In this document: positions 1 to 9,106 of the stretch, piece after piece
Layout: the number at the start of each line of letters is the position of its first letter
Numbering within the stretch: position 1 is the stretch's first letter
From: UBA4416 sp943362175
Lineage (GTDB): Bacteria; Bacteroidota; Bacteroidia; B-17B0; Aurantibacillaceae
Assembly (NCBI GenBank): GCA_943362175.1
Contig: CALRIU020000013.1
Coordinates: 1-64,000, forward strand
Direction of reading: 5' to 3'
DNA length: 64,000 nt
Program-made: the position numbers and the translations under genes
The notes under the pieces: model-generated
The model's input: the letters and a program-made list of their open reading frames with translations, nothing else
The model's database searches: none
Told to the model about the DNA's origin: nothing

Positions 1-1088
1 ATATTTCCCCAGCGGTTATAGATAGTAAACTCTTTTAAGACGGAGCCTGAGGGTAACTGAACCCTGAAAGTATCGTTTATCCCATCTTCGTTGGGTGTGA
101 AGACATTCGGAACCTCTACCTGTTTCTTCACATCACAATCTGTTTTTACACTCAGAGTGACCCGTGCGCTTGTGGTGGCTTTGCACTGTTTTTTGGTAAG
201 GGTGTAAGTCGTGGTCGTTTGCGGACTTGCTTTGGGTGAAGCACAATTCGTACAGCTGAGGCCATTAGCCGGTTGCCAGCTATACTCCGCAAACTCAGTC
301 GGGCTTGCCGGAGCCAGCACGATGCTGTCATTCAGACAAATGGTAGGATCTTGAATGGTTGTTGCCGGGATGATCTCCTCGAGGCTGACATCATCTATCA
401 AAAAATAAGTAACCGTATACGCAGAGCTAGGGTTGACCACCACTGTATTGGTAGCCGCGTCGTTAGCGAAATTGCCGATGGTTAAATATTGCTCATTTCC
501 GACTGCCGTAAATGTACCACTTACCTCTGTCCAGTTTAAGGTATCTGTTATTAAGTTACCAGCAGGATTAATAATTTGAGGAGTGACGTTTAAAGGTGGA
601 ATGACCTGTGGCATTGGCATAGCCTGATTACAGGCAAAAGGCGTGGTTGAAAAATACATACCGACTTTATCTGTGGTATGCTTACTTTCATTATATAAAT
701 TCAGATACATGGTTCCGCAATAAGTTTTACCTGAAATCAATGGCGTTGTTAATGGCACTTGTATATATTCCCTCCTATTCGGCCCCCCTCCAGGTAAGGT
801 AAATAAGGCGAAACTACCAAAGCCATTACCCGTTCTGGGATACTGAAAGCCTTGAAATTGATAAGGCACTCCTGTGCCACCCGGCCCTCCAATGGAATTA
901 AAGCATACATTATAGGAATCTTCACCTCCGGCTAAACCACACCAAGGTGTCAATTTATAAAACTCTTGAAATTTAGGACAAGATGTGAAGTACTCAAAAG
1001 AAGAATTAGGCACAAGGTTTTGCGCCTTTCCTTTGCATAGAAAGAAGCACGCAAATACCAAACTAATCTGTATACGCCATCCGGCCAT
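1..1088 (-). CDS. T9SS-secreted CHU_C protein, partial (3' end beyond window)
   Basis: Open frame from an ATG at 1088 to the window edge with no stop, about 362 codons. The N-terminus is a signal peptide ending GKAQ, followed by NLVPNSSFEYF, the start of a jelly-roll-like domain also seen in the next two genes. An Ig-like segment and the beginning of a CHU_C (gliding-motility type B) sorting domain follow. It aligns end to end with the neighbour at 1145-2401, so only about 160 bases of its 3' end should be missing. By family knowledge it is exported through Sec and then T9SS to the surface. Its ligand is unknown. The start is firm because both copies have signal peptides of the same length. 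Confidence 0.85.
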   Translation of the reverse strand, partial: MAGWRIQISLVFACFFLCKGKAQNLVPNSSFEYFTSCPKFQEFYKLTPWCGLAGGEDSYNVCFNSIGGPGGTGVPYQFQGFQYPRTGNGFGSFALFTLPGGGPNRREYIQVPLTTPLISGKTYCGTMYLNLYNESKHTTDKVGMYFSTTPFACNQAMPMPQVIPPLNVTPQIINPAGNLITDTLNWTEVSGTFTAVGNEQYLTIGNFANDAATNTVVVNPSSAYTVTYFLIDDVSLEEIIPATTIQDPTICLNDSIVLAPASPTEFAEYSWQPANGLSCTNCASPKASPQTTTTYTLTKKQCKATTSARVTLSVKTDCDVKKQVEVPNVFTPNEDGINDTFRVQLPSGSVLKEFTIYNRWGN

Positions 1089-1144
1089 AGGATCTAAAAA
1101 TACGAGTTTACAGGGCTGAAATGAAAGGTGTGCGATAACAGGCA

Positions 1145-2401
1145 TTACCTGAACACCGAAATAAAACCATTCCGTTTTTGGACACCGCCCTCCGCCTCCA
1201 TGTATTGCAATACGTAATAGTACACCCCCGCAGAGCACGCCTCACCCGCAGTAGTTCTGCCATCCCACAGCAGAACCGTTTGCCCGTGTACGTCCGTACT
1301 ATAAACAATATTTCCCCAGCGGTTATAGATAGTAAACTCTTTTAAGACGGAGCCTGAGGGTAACTGAACCCTGAAAGTATCGTTAGCTCCATCTTCATTG
1401 GGAGTGAAGACATTCGGAACCTCTACCTGTTTTTTGACATCACAATCTGTTTTCACGCTCAGGGTAACCCGGGCGCTGGTGGTGGCTTTGCACTGTTTTT
1501 TGGTAAGCGTATAAGTAGTCGTCGTTTGCGGACTTGCTTTAGGAGAAGCACAATTCGTACAGCTCAATCCGTTGGTAGGTTGCCAGCTATACTCCACAAA
1601 CTCAGTCGGGCTTGCCGGAGCCAGCACGATGCTATCGTTCAGGCAAATGGTGGAATCCTTGATCGTTTGCGCCGGGATGATCTCTTCCAGGCTGACATCG
1701 TCGATTAAAAATATTATTACTGTGTATGCAGATGAGGGGTTGACGATGACTGTATTTGTATATACATCACTCAAAAAATTTCCAATAGTTAAATACGCTT
1801 CGTTACCTATTGCTGTAAATGACCCGCTTACTTCTAGCCAATTAAGCGTATCCGTAATGAAATTACCGGGAGAATTAGCAATTTGTGGAGTGACATTTAA
1901 CGGAGGGATAACTTGTGGCATTGGAAAAGCCTGATTGCAAGCATAAGGAGTTGTTGAAAAGTACATTCCTACTTTGTCTGTGCTATGTTTACTTTCATTA
2001 TATAAGTTGAGATGCATACTTCCGCAATAAGTTTTCCCTGACTTTAAAGGAGCCGCTAATGGCACTTGAATATATTCTCTGTTGTCTTGAGTTCCTACTC
2101 CTATTCTCATTGTTATAAAACTACCTATACCATTTCCTGTCCTTGGATATTGAAAACCGAAAAATGTATAAGGAATGCCAAACCCGCCCGGGCCTGGGGA
2201 AAATACTGTATTGAAACATACATTATATGCATCCTCTCCACCTCCTAATCCACACCAAGGCGATAATTTAAAAATTTGCCCACCCGAAGGACAAGACGTG
2301 AAGTATTCAAAAGATGGATTAGGCACAAGATTTTGGGCTTTCCCAGCTAAGAGAAAGAATAACACAAAAACAATAAGAACATGTACCCGATACCTCGACA
2401 T
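1145..2401 (-). CDS. T9SS-secreted CHU_C protein, tandem paralogue
   Basis: A 418-residue protein. I start it at the ATG at 2401 (MSRYRVHVLIVFVL, cleavage after GKAQ) and not at the in-frame ATG at 2437, because 2437 lies inside the terminator hairpin of the upstream gene and the 2401 start gives a signal peptide exactly matching the paralogue at 1088. Residues about 24-250 form a jelly-roll-like region beginning NLVPNPSFEYF and ending with LIDDVSLEEI. About 255-325 is an Ig-like segment with the TICLNDSIVL motif. About 328-418 is CHU_C (VPNVFTPNEDGANDTF, YNRWGNIVY). A cell-surface structural or adhesive role is inferred from the architecture. It is one of two tandem copies separated by 56 bp. 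Confidence 0.9.
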   Translation of the reverse strand: MSRYRVHVLIVFVLFFLLAGKAQNLVPNPSFEYFTSCPSGGQIFKLSPWCGLGGGEDAYNVCFNTVFSPGPGGFGIPYTFFGFQYPRTGNGIGSFITMRIGVGTQDNREYIQVPLAAPLKSGKTYCGSMHLNLYNESKHSTDKVGMYFSTTPYACNQAFPMPQVIPPLNVTPQIANSPGNFITDTLNWLEVSGSFTAIGNEAYLTIGNFLSDVYTNTVIVNPSSAYTVIIFLIDDVSLEEIIPAQTIKDSTICLNDSIVLAPASPTEFVEYSWQPTNGLSCTNCASPKASPQTTTTYTLTKKQCKATTSARVTLSVKTDCDVKKQVEVPNVFTPNEDGANDTFRVQLPSGSVLKEFTIYNRWGNIVYSTDVHGQTVLLWDGRTTAGEACSAGVYYYVLQYMEAEGGVQKRNGFISVFR

Positions 2402-2425
2402 AGGATATAAATTTACAAAATAAAA

Positions 2426-2450
2426 GCGCAGCACCATAACAATGCTGCGC
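2426..2450 (-). terminator. intrinsic terminator of the 1866-residue protein gene
   Basis: A perfect 8-bp stem (gcgcagca at 2426-2433, tgctgcgc at 2443-2450) with a 9-nt loop. On the minus strand it is followed by ttttatttt. It lies just after the stop at 2461 and just before the start of the next minus-strand gene at 2401. Confidence 0.8.
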
Positions 2451-2460
2451 CTTAATAATC

Positions 2461-5400
2461 TTATTGTATAATTACTAATTTATCGGTTTTCAATACCCGT
2501 CCCTGCTCATTAACGATGGAATAGATATAAATTCCTTCGGCGAGACTGGTTTGCAAACGCAAACTTGTTTGTTCCTTATCCAAAGTGGATTGGTAAAGCA
2601 CTCTGCCACTGATATCGTAAATCGTTAGGGTAGCATTGCTGTGGATACTATAGCGCAGTGTCATTGCTCCCTGATTTGGATTCGGGTAAAGGTTAATGGC
2701 TTCCTGATCTATAACCGAGGTAATGCCTTTACGGCTCTTGCTTTCAAAATCGCAGCTCTCAGTAAATACCAATTGGTCTTTAGCAAGGGCGCATAATAAG
2801 GCCCTTGCCTGATACACGGCTTTCCCGTCTACGAGCGGACAGAAATTTGCCAACTGTTCCAGGTCTGCCAGCTCTCCTGCGCTCAAACTATTGCCAGCAG
2901 CTTGTGCTAATATCGCTGCGTTAACCAATTGCTGATTTTGTTGGATGCGGCTATCAGCGACTGCCGACGCATTTTGACTCTGAGCGGTCAGGTAATTGCC
3001 GCTTAACACCAAACTATCCACCTCACTGTAAATGCCGACGGCACTGTCGCTTTGCTGCGTGTAAAAGGCTGTCAAGCCCGCATGGTCGCTTGTGTAACCC
3101 TGAGCCATTAAATCAAACACATATTTGCGGTTTAATTCACGGGTTTCCGCTTCGATCACCGCATTGTTACCCGGACCTGCCAACAAATCAAAGAGGGCGC
3201 TATCGGTTTGTGCTTTGAGGTAAGCCTCTCCGGTAGTATCTGCTGAAGCCTGACGATACCCGGTGGTATTCGGTGCCGGGCATACCTGGTTGGCAGAATT
3301 GATAACAATCAGAGAGGCGGGATTATTTACAGAGGATAATCCATAGTTATCAATAGACGGGTTTGCATTACCCGTAGCTTTATTCAAAGTCTGAGGTGCT
3401 GGCAGTTCATTCGCATTATTCAGGATGATAAACTTAGAGTTTAGCGCCGAGCTACCCGCATCAGTGACCAATGTCTTAGAATTTGAAAACGTTCCCAGCC
3501 ATTTATTCCCGGCGGTAAATTTCAGGTTGGCAATACCGGTGCTCAGTCCCTGCTGGCCAATGATGCCGTTGGTTTTCAAGACTAGGCCATCGTAAGCATT
3601 GTTGATCGTATTATTGATAAAGCCATTATTGCCGGTCAAACAATTGCCCTCAAATACAAAGCCCTGCCCGACATTGCTCACCGTATTGCAGCGCAGATAG
3701 CAGTTCGGGCTGAGCTGTAGGTAGACACCACGCAGGTTCACATTGCCGGTACCGGTGGAGCTGATGGTATTATTATCCACCGAGGTTTCCTGGCTGCCGC
3801 TCATGCGGATGCCTGCCGCATTGCCGCTGGCGCTGTACTGGATGCTCAGGCTATTGTTGCTGATGCGCAGGCCGCTCCGCACATTGTTCACCGAGATGCC
3901 GTTTTTCACTGTTGTGATACGGTTGGTGGATAGATGCAATGTACGCCCCGTGGTGCTGAAGGTATTCACGGCATCGTTGAGCGTGATCGCCTGGTTGCAA
4001 TACGCGGTCGCAGTCCCTACCGCGTTTACCGTGTTCTGAAACACCGAAAGGCTGAAGCCTGTGGCCGCTACCGGCGCTGAATAGCCATGATAGATCCCCG
4101 TGGCAAAATTTGTGATGCCATTGTTCTGCACCCATGCCTGGTCTACCGTGTTATTGGCGTACACCGCCATGTTGCCGGTAAAATTCACATCGGTAAAAGG
4201 TGCCTGGAACTGGTTAAAGAGGACCGCAGAGAAGTTGATGTCTTCCGTATGCACACCACGGTATACTTTAGTGAACGTACACTGCTCCACATGGATGCTG
4301 TGTGTCGCACTTGGGTAGCTGTTGACCGCATACACCCCCACCCCGATCGGCGGCGGCGCCGGTAAGCCGGTCACGCCCCAGCCTTTGAGGTTGGTGAAGC
4401 TGCTTTTGAAAACCCGTGTCATGGCATTGTTCAGGTAAACGCCATAGTTCAGGTTATCGTACGTATTGGCATTCGCCGGATTAAAGCCCGCATCCCCTAA
4501 ATGCAAATCGCAGTTCTGGTTATCGAAATACACCCCGGCCAGGGGGATGGCTTTGAGCGCCGGGTTGTAAAAGCTGCTGCATTTCAGCTTGCTGCCGGGG
4601 CTGGTCAAGGAAGCCGCGCCTGTAAAGTTATCTGCCAAAGCGATGGCTACCGTAATGGAGTGCCCTGTGGCCGGGGTATTGGCCACATCAAGGCCGATGT
4701 AGTTTTTGTTAAAGGTGCTGCCACTGGTGATGATGTTATCATCCCAGCCGATGTTTTGTGCATCGTAATAAACGGCCCTGTAGGCATCCTCTATCGTGGA
4801 GTTGATCACCTCGATTTTAGGCGTTGCCGGAGCGCTGCCGGCCTGTAAAATGATCCCTTCCCACAGATCAGCGCAGGAAAACAAACGGCAGTTTTGCAGC
4901 GTTAATTTCGCTCCCGCCATAATGGTGATCTTCGCCCCCTGCATCATGTGGTAGTCGATGTTTCTCCAGGCGACGTTGCCGGTGATGGTCACCGGCCCGT
5001 TGACCCTCCATTTGGGGCCTTGCGTGGTGCCGTCCATATTACTGTAGGTGCCGGAGCTGCCGATGCTGATGTTGGCGGCCATGTTTTCAATGGTCAGGCA
5101 GCATTCGTTGTTCACCACGTCGATGCACACACTGTTGCTCACCACGGAGCCGCAGGCATTGCTTACCGAAAACACATAGACCTCGTTATCCGTTGGGGTG
5201 AAGGTATAGTTAGGAGAGGCGCTTTGTGTGCCGGTTGGCGCCCAGTTGTAGGTGTAAGTCCCCGCAGGCGACACGTTGGCCGTGAGGGTGGCCGTGTTGC
5301 CCGCGCATATAAAATTGGAAGAAGGATTCAGGTTCGCCGTTAAAGGAACCGGATTGACCGATACGGTCACCACCGCCTGTGCCATGCCGCAGTTCGGAAC

Positions 5401-8061
5401 AATGCTGGACACGGTATACGTGGTGGTCGTGGTTGGCGTTACCACCACGGTAGAGCCGGTCACAAATAAGGGGTTCCATTGATAGGTGACGTGGCCTGCG
5501 CTGGTGGCTGTTAAGGTGGCGGAGCTGCCGGCGCAGATGGTATTAGGCTGCGCCGTCGCGTTAATCACATAAGGCGGTGTTACCACCACCTGAACGGTTT
5601 GGGTAATGGCAAGGCCGCAGTTGTTAAGCCCGGATACGGTGTAGGTAGTGGTGACCGTTGGGCTGACGCTGATCGTGCTGCTGTTACAACCAGTGGTGCA
5701 GGGCGTCCAGGTATAGCCGCTGCTGCCTGTGGCCGTGAGGGTGATGCTGTTGCCGATACAGATCGTTTGAGAAGGACTCACCGCCAGGTTATTGCCGGGG
5801 GTGATGACGGTTGCGACTGATTGTGCGGAGCTGGTGCAGCCATTCACGGCTGTCGCGGTTACCGTATAGGTGCTTGGATTGGTATAAGAGGTCACGCTAA
5901 CAGCACTTGAGTTACAGCCTGAGCTGCAAGGCACCCAGGTATAGGTCGAAGCACCTGATGCCGTAATAGTGGTGGGTGTTCCGGCACAGACCGTAAAGCT
6001 GGCGGGTGTGATGGTCAGCTGAGGAACCGGCAACACGGTGACTGTCACCGCGGCGCAGGTTGTACTACATCCTGGCACAGAGGTACAGGCCGTGTAGGTG
6101 GTTGTTATGGTCGGTGTCACGGAGATCATGGTGCCTACCGTGTTGCCGGGTGTCCAGGTATAGCTGTAGGGCGAGCCGCCGTTGGCGATCACCGACACGC
6201 TGTTGCCGGAACAGATCGGGTTGCTCAGCACGGCAGGGTCAACAGGCCATGTCGGCTTGACGGTGACCACCACCGTACTGGTGGAAAGCACCCCGCAGGC
6301 ATTGATCCCGCGCACGGTGTAGGTGGTGGTGACACTGGGCGTCGGTGCCAGGGTCGCGCTGTTACAGCCTGAGGCGCAGGGCGACCAGGTGTAGTTGGTG
6401 GCACCCGTGGCAGATAAATAAGCGCTTTCCCCTTGGCAGATGGTGGTATAGCCGCTGACCTGAATACTGTTCGTCGGGTCTAAGATGTAGACATAAGCGG
6501 TTGCGGTATTGGTACAACCTGAGGCCAGCCCGGTAACGGTGTAGGTGGTAGCAACGGATGGGTTTACCACGAGGGCGTTTGTGTTACAATTGGTATTAAT
6601 GGCAGGGCAAGGCGACCAGGTGTAAGAAACCCCGCCGTTAGCTGATAAGGTCACGCTGCCGCCGGGGCAGATACCTGCGCTGGGCGTGACCATCGTAATT
6701 GTAGGCAGAGGATCAACCGTAACGGTAACAGTCTTTGTTTTCGTGCAGCCTCCGCCATCTGTTCCCGTCACCGTGTAAACTGTCGTGGCAATAGGATTGG
6801 CATTAATAGTTGCACCGCTGACATTTCCCGGCTGCCAGAGGTAAGAGGTCATGCCCGAAGCCGTCAAGGTCGCTGTTTGCCCCACACAAATAGTCGGAGA
6901 AGCGGGAACAGTTAAATCAGTAATTTCCCTGATTTCGATATCATCTAAAAGAATGTATAAAACCTTGTTATCTGTATTGTTGACGTAACCATCGAAGGAA
7001 TTTAGTTGAAAGTTTGGGCCTACCAGTAAATTACCAGCTATTCCACCTGCGAATGTGAACGTATAAGTGTAAGCTGTCCAGGTGTTAACCGGGATTACAA
7101 CGAAATTATTCAGGATATTCAATCCCGAAGGAAATGAGCCGGCCATTGCCAGGTTAGTAGAAGGAGAAACAGCATAACCGGGACTTGTTGCAAAAGTGAC
7201 CCAGCAGGGATACCCCATCGGATTACTAACTCCACTACGATTATTATAGGCCCAAAAGGAAAGCTCATACGTATGCCCCGGCAGAAGCGGGCTGACTAAT
7301 GGATTTTGAATGTTTTCTATATAATAACCAGTACTCCCCTGGGTATAACACAATTCCCCGATAATGGTATTATTCGGAGATCCATTATGGCTGTCAATGA
7401 CCGGTATGTAGTTATAGGTATTAGTTCCCAGATTATTTGCTCCACCATTCGCAGTACAATTTCTCCGAAACACGTCCGTGGAATTTTCATAAGGAAACCA
7501 GCAATCTACCCCATCCGTAATATCATAGCCTCCACAAGGACCTGAATTGGCCTGTTCAAAGCTGCCGTTTCTTACTAAGCTACAGGGTGATGGGGAACAA
7601 CCGCTTGTGGTACTGAATATCGTAAAATCAACAATCGGGTTTGAATAGGTACATGCGCCGCATACCCCGTTGACATTGACAAAACGGATAAAGATCGTAT
7701 CGGCGGAAGTCAAATTACCAGCAACGAGGTGTAAGGTGCTATCACTATTCAGGGAGTCAACGAAGACCCGGTGAATGCTATCCGCAGAAACGACCAGGTA
7801 AAACTCTGCCGTTGAGCTTTGATAAAATTTACCCTGTTCCATGATCTTTGCCTCCAGTTTGGTAATGCCATCGCCACAGGGCCAGCGAAACCAGCTTTCT
7901 GTTCCTGAAACAGAGGCTCCTGTCACGCTTTGTGAGCCGGCTGCCAGGGCTGTGAATACAGTAGGTGTGGCGAGGGTTTGTGCGCGCGATGAATGATGGG
8001 CAATCATGGCCATAAATAAGACCAGCAAGGGTCTGTAGAACCTTTGTGCTGTTGTTTTCAT
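2461..8061 (-). CDS. giant T9SS-secreted jelly-roll / Ig-repeat / beta-helix protein
   Basis: An 1866-residue protein with a signal peptide (residues 1-28, ending SSRAQ). About 160-390 is a jelly-roll-like domain related to the two downstream proteins (VRNGSFEQ ... LLDDIEIREI). About 395-1000 holds a run of Ig-like repeats, each opening with a variant of TICVGQTATLTASG and closing with TTTYTVTG. About 1020-1520 is rich in N-x-I/F turns (NNTINNAYDGLVL, ISNNSLSIQY), typical of right-handed parallel beta-helices that bind or cleave polysaccharides. About 1790-1866 is a type A T9SS sorting domain (NLYPNPNQGAM ... SLAEGIYIYSI). The combination suggests a surface glycan-binding or adhesive protein; catalytic activity cannot be read from the sequence. 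A terminator follows the stop. Confidence 0.9.
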   Translation of the reverse strand: MKTTAQRFYRPLLVLFMAMIAHHSSRAQTLATPTVFTALAAGSQSVTGASVSGTESWFRWPCGDGITKLEAKIMEQGKFYQSSTAEFYLVVSADSIHRVFVDSLNSDSTLHLVAGNLTSADTIFIRFVNVNGVCGACTYSNPIVDFTIFSTTSGCSPSPCSLVRNGSFEQANSGPCGGYDITDGVDCWFPYENSTDVFRRNCTANGGANNLGTNTYNYIPVIDSHNGSPNNTIIGELCYTQGSTGYYIENIQNPLVSPLLPGHTYELSFWAYNNRSGVSNPMGYPCWVTFATSPGYAVSPSTNLAMAGSFPSGLNILNNFVVIPVNTWTAYTYTFTFAGGIAGNLLVGPNFQLNSFDGYVNNTDNKVLYILLDDIEIREITDLTVPASPTICVGQTATLTASGMTSYLWQPGNVSGATINANPIATTVYTVTGTDGGGCTKTKTVTVTVDPLPTITMVTPSAGICPGGSVTLSANGGVSYTWSPCPAINTNCNTNALVVNPSVATTYTVTGLASGCTNTATAYVYILDPTNSIQVSGYTTICQGESAYLSATGATNYTWSPCASGCNSATLAPTPSVTTTYTVRGINACGVLSTSTVVVTVKPTWPVDPAVLSNPICSGNSVSVIANGGSPYSYTWTPGNTVGTMISVTPTITTTYTACTSVPGCSTTCAAVTVTVLPVPQLTITPASFTVCAGTPTTITASGASTYTWVPCSSGCNSSAVSVTSYTNPSTYTVTATAVNGCTSSAQSVATVITPGNNLAVSPSQTICIGNSITLTATGSSGYTWTPCTTGCNSSTISVSPTVTTTYTVSGLNNCGLAITQTVQVVVTPPYVINATAQPNTICAGSSATLTATSAGHVTYQWNPLFVTGSTVVVTPTTTTTYTVSSIVPNCGMAQAVVTVSVNPVPLTANLNPSSNFICAGNTATLTANVSPAGTYTYNWAPTGTQSASPNYTFTPTDNEVYVFSVSNACGSVVSNSVCIDVVNNECCLTIENMAANISIGSSGTYSNMDGTTQGPKWRVNGPVTITGNVAWRNIDYHMMQGAKITIMAGAKLTLQNCRLFSCADLWEGIILQAGSAPATPKIEVINSTIEDAYRAVYYDAQNIGWDDNIITSGSTFNKNYIGLDVANTPATGHSITVAIALADNFTGAASLTSPGSKLKCSSFYNPALKAIPLAGVYFDNQNCDLHLGDAGFNPANANTYDNLNYGVYLNNAMTRVFKSSFTNLKGWGVTGLPAPPPIGVGVYAVNSYPSATHSIHVEQCTFTKVYRGVHTEDINFSAVLFNQFQAPFTDVNFTGNMAVYANNTVDQAWVQNNGITNFATGIYHGYSAPVAATGFSLSVFQNTVNAVGTATAYCNQAITLNDAVNTFSTTGRTLHLSTNRITTVKNGISVNNVRSGLRISNNSLSIQYSASGNAAGIRMSGSQETSVDNNTISSTGTGNVNLRGVYLQLSPNCYLRCNTVSNVGQGFVFEGNCLTGNNGFINNTINNAYDGLVLKTNGIIGQQGLSTGIANLKFTAGNKWLGTFSNSKTLVTDAGSSALNSKFIILNNANELPAPQTLNKATGNANPSIDNYGLSSVNNPASLIVINSANQVCPAPNTTGYRQASADTTGEAYLKAQTDSALFDLLAGPGNNAVIEAETRELNRKYVFDLMAQGYTSDHAGLTAFYTQQSDSAVGIYSEVDSLVLSGNYLTAQSQNASAVADSRIQQNQQLVNAAILAQAAGNSLSAGELADLEQLANFCPLVDGKAVYQARALLCALAKDQLVFTESCDFESKSRKGITSVIDQEAINLYPNPNQGAMTLRYSIHSNATLTIYDISGRVLYQSTLDKEQTSLRLQTSLAEGIYIYSIVNEQGRVLKTDKLVIIQ

Positions 8062-8570
8062 AAATAAAATAATTTAAAAGGGTTTATTGAGTGATTTGGG
8101 AGGCGGTGAAATGTACTAAAAAATAGCACAAAACACATACGCAATTTTACGAAAATTCTCTTTCCACAGCCTATAGTCCCAATCCTGATTTATAAACAAT
8201 GAAGATCGGGCCCCGGCACCTCTGTCATGAAAAAAGGTACATTTTTTTAAAACAGTTATTGTACCTGCTTTATAAAAGCAGACTCCCTCCCTTCCCGATC
8301 ATACTGCCATCCATGGCCGCTCATAAGGTCATGTTTTTCATAAAGAGGTATTTATTGATAAGACCAACGGTTTATGAAAACGCTGCATGAGCGATTATAA
8401 AAAAGGGTTTTTGAGCAGGTCCCCACCACTAAAGTTTTCAACACCTATGGTTATCCTTAGGTGCTTTTATGTCACAGCTTCTTGTGACAGGGCTTTTCAC
8501 GCTTGTCCTGCCCCTGCACAACGAGGCAAATAAATCCGTTTCTTTGTATCACACCTAACATGACAGCCTC
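8062..8570. other. intergenic region with two tandem hairpins
   Basis: A 509-bp divergent spacer with no convincing gene; a 63-codon frame at 8199-8390 lacks any protein-like pattern. Two hairpins precede the SMR gene: 8442-8463 (cacctatgg/ccttaggtg, one T-T mismatch, loop ttat, then cttttat) and 8470-8489 (tgtcaca/tgtgaca, loop gcttct). A weak -7-like box, tttctttg, lies at 8539-8546. The hairpins may belong to the leader or terminate upstream transcripts. I see no recognised riboswitch core. Confidence 0.45.
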
Positions 8571-8900
8571 ATGAAATACCTCCTGCTCGCCTTAGCCATT
8601 ATCTTTGAAGTAACCGGCTCCGGCTTTATGAAAGCTGCCGACGGCTTCACCAAAGTGTTTCCTACCGCCATGACCTGCGTCTCTTACATTATTTCCCTGT
8701 GCTGCTTTTCGATGGCGCTCAAATACATTCCCCTGGGCGTGGCTTATGCCATCTGGGGCGGGCTGGGCATTGTGCTCACCGCCATCATTTCGGTGGCGAT
8801 CTTTAAGCAGGCGCTCGATGCTCCGGCCATCATCGGCATCGTGCTCATTGTAACCGGTGTGGTGGTCATGAACTTCTTCTCGAAAACCGCTACCCATTAA
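8571..8900 (+). CDS. small multidrug resistance (SMR) family transporter
   Basis: A 109-residue protein of typical SMR size with four hydrophobic helices (about 2-21, 30-50, 57-77, 84-103). The essential membrane glutamate is E13 in AIIFEVTGS, equivalent to E14 of EmrE. The loop GVAYAIWGGLGIVLTA resembles the EmrE/QacE branch more than the guanidinium exporter (Gdx/SugE) branch. The family works as an antiparallel dimer exchanging protons for cationic compounds in the inner membrane. The exact substrate cannot be deduced. It stands alone on the plus strand, opposite the large secreted-protein gene. Confidence 0.88.
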   Translation: MKYLLLALAIIFEVTGSGFMKAADGFTKVFPTAMTCVSYIISLCCFSMALKYIPLGVAYAIWGGLGIVLTAIISVAIFKQALDAPAIIGIVLIVTGVVVMNFFSKTATH

Positions 8901-9106
8901 AACTCGTCCCATAAGCCCATGAACCACACACAACGCACCACCTTAGCCAAATGTGCCACGGAAAATGACTATCAAACCCATTAATCCCAATGATAGCTCA
9001 GACCATCAGGTATAGAAGTCACGCTGTCAGTTTTTCCCTCTCACGACTTCCCTTTTCCATTTTCCATCCTTTTCCTATCTTCATAGTCCATCTTCCATAA
9101 AAGCCT

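Larger units (their letters stand above)
1..2401. repeat. tandem gene duplication
   Basis: Bases 1-1088 and 1308-2401 are two copies of the same gene in direct orientation. The 3' coding part (1-360 against 1308-1667) has long identical runs, including the first 85 or so bases. The part coding for the jelly-roll domain (about 600-1000 against 1910-2310) has diverged clearly, although the protein pattern is kept. Confidence 0.9.

Noticed and set aside
2402..2437. Extended start for the CHU_C protein at the ATG at 2437
   Set aside because: The extension lies inside the intrinsic terminator hairpin of the upstream gene and would add 12 residues before a signal peptide that already matches the paralogue exactly.
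8199..8390. 63-codon plus-strand frame in the large divergent spacer
   Set aside because: No signal peptide, domain pattern or promoter fits, and the composition matches noncoding DNA.
8442..8489. Guanidine-II (mini-ykkC) riboswitch before the SMR gene
   Set aside because: The two-hairpin layout is suggestive, but the loops are ttat and gcttct and lack the required ACGR motif. The transporter also looks like the EmrE/QacE branch.
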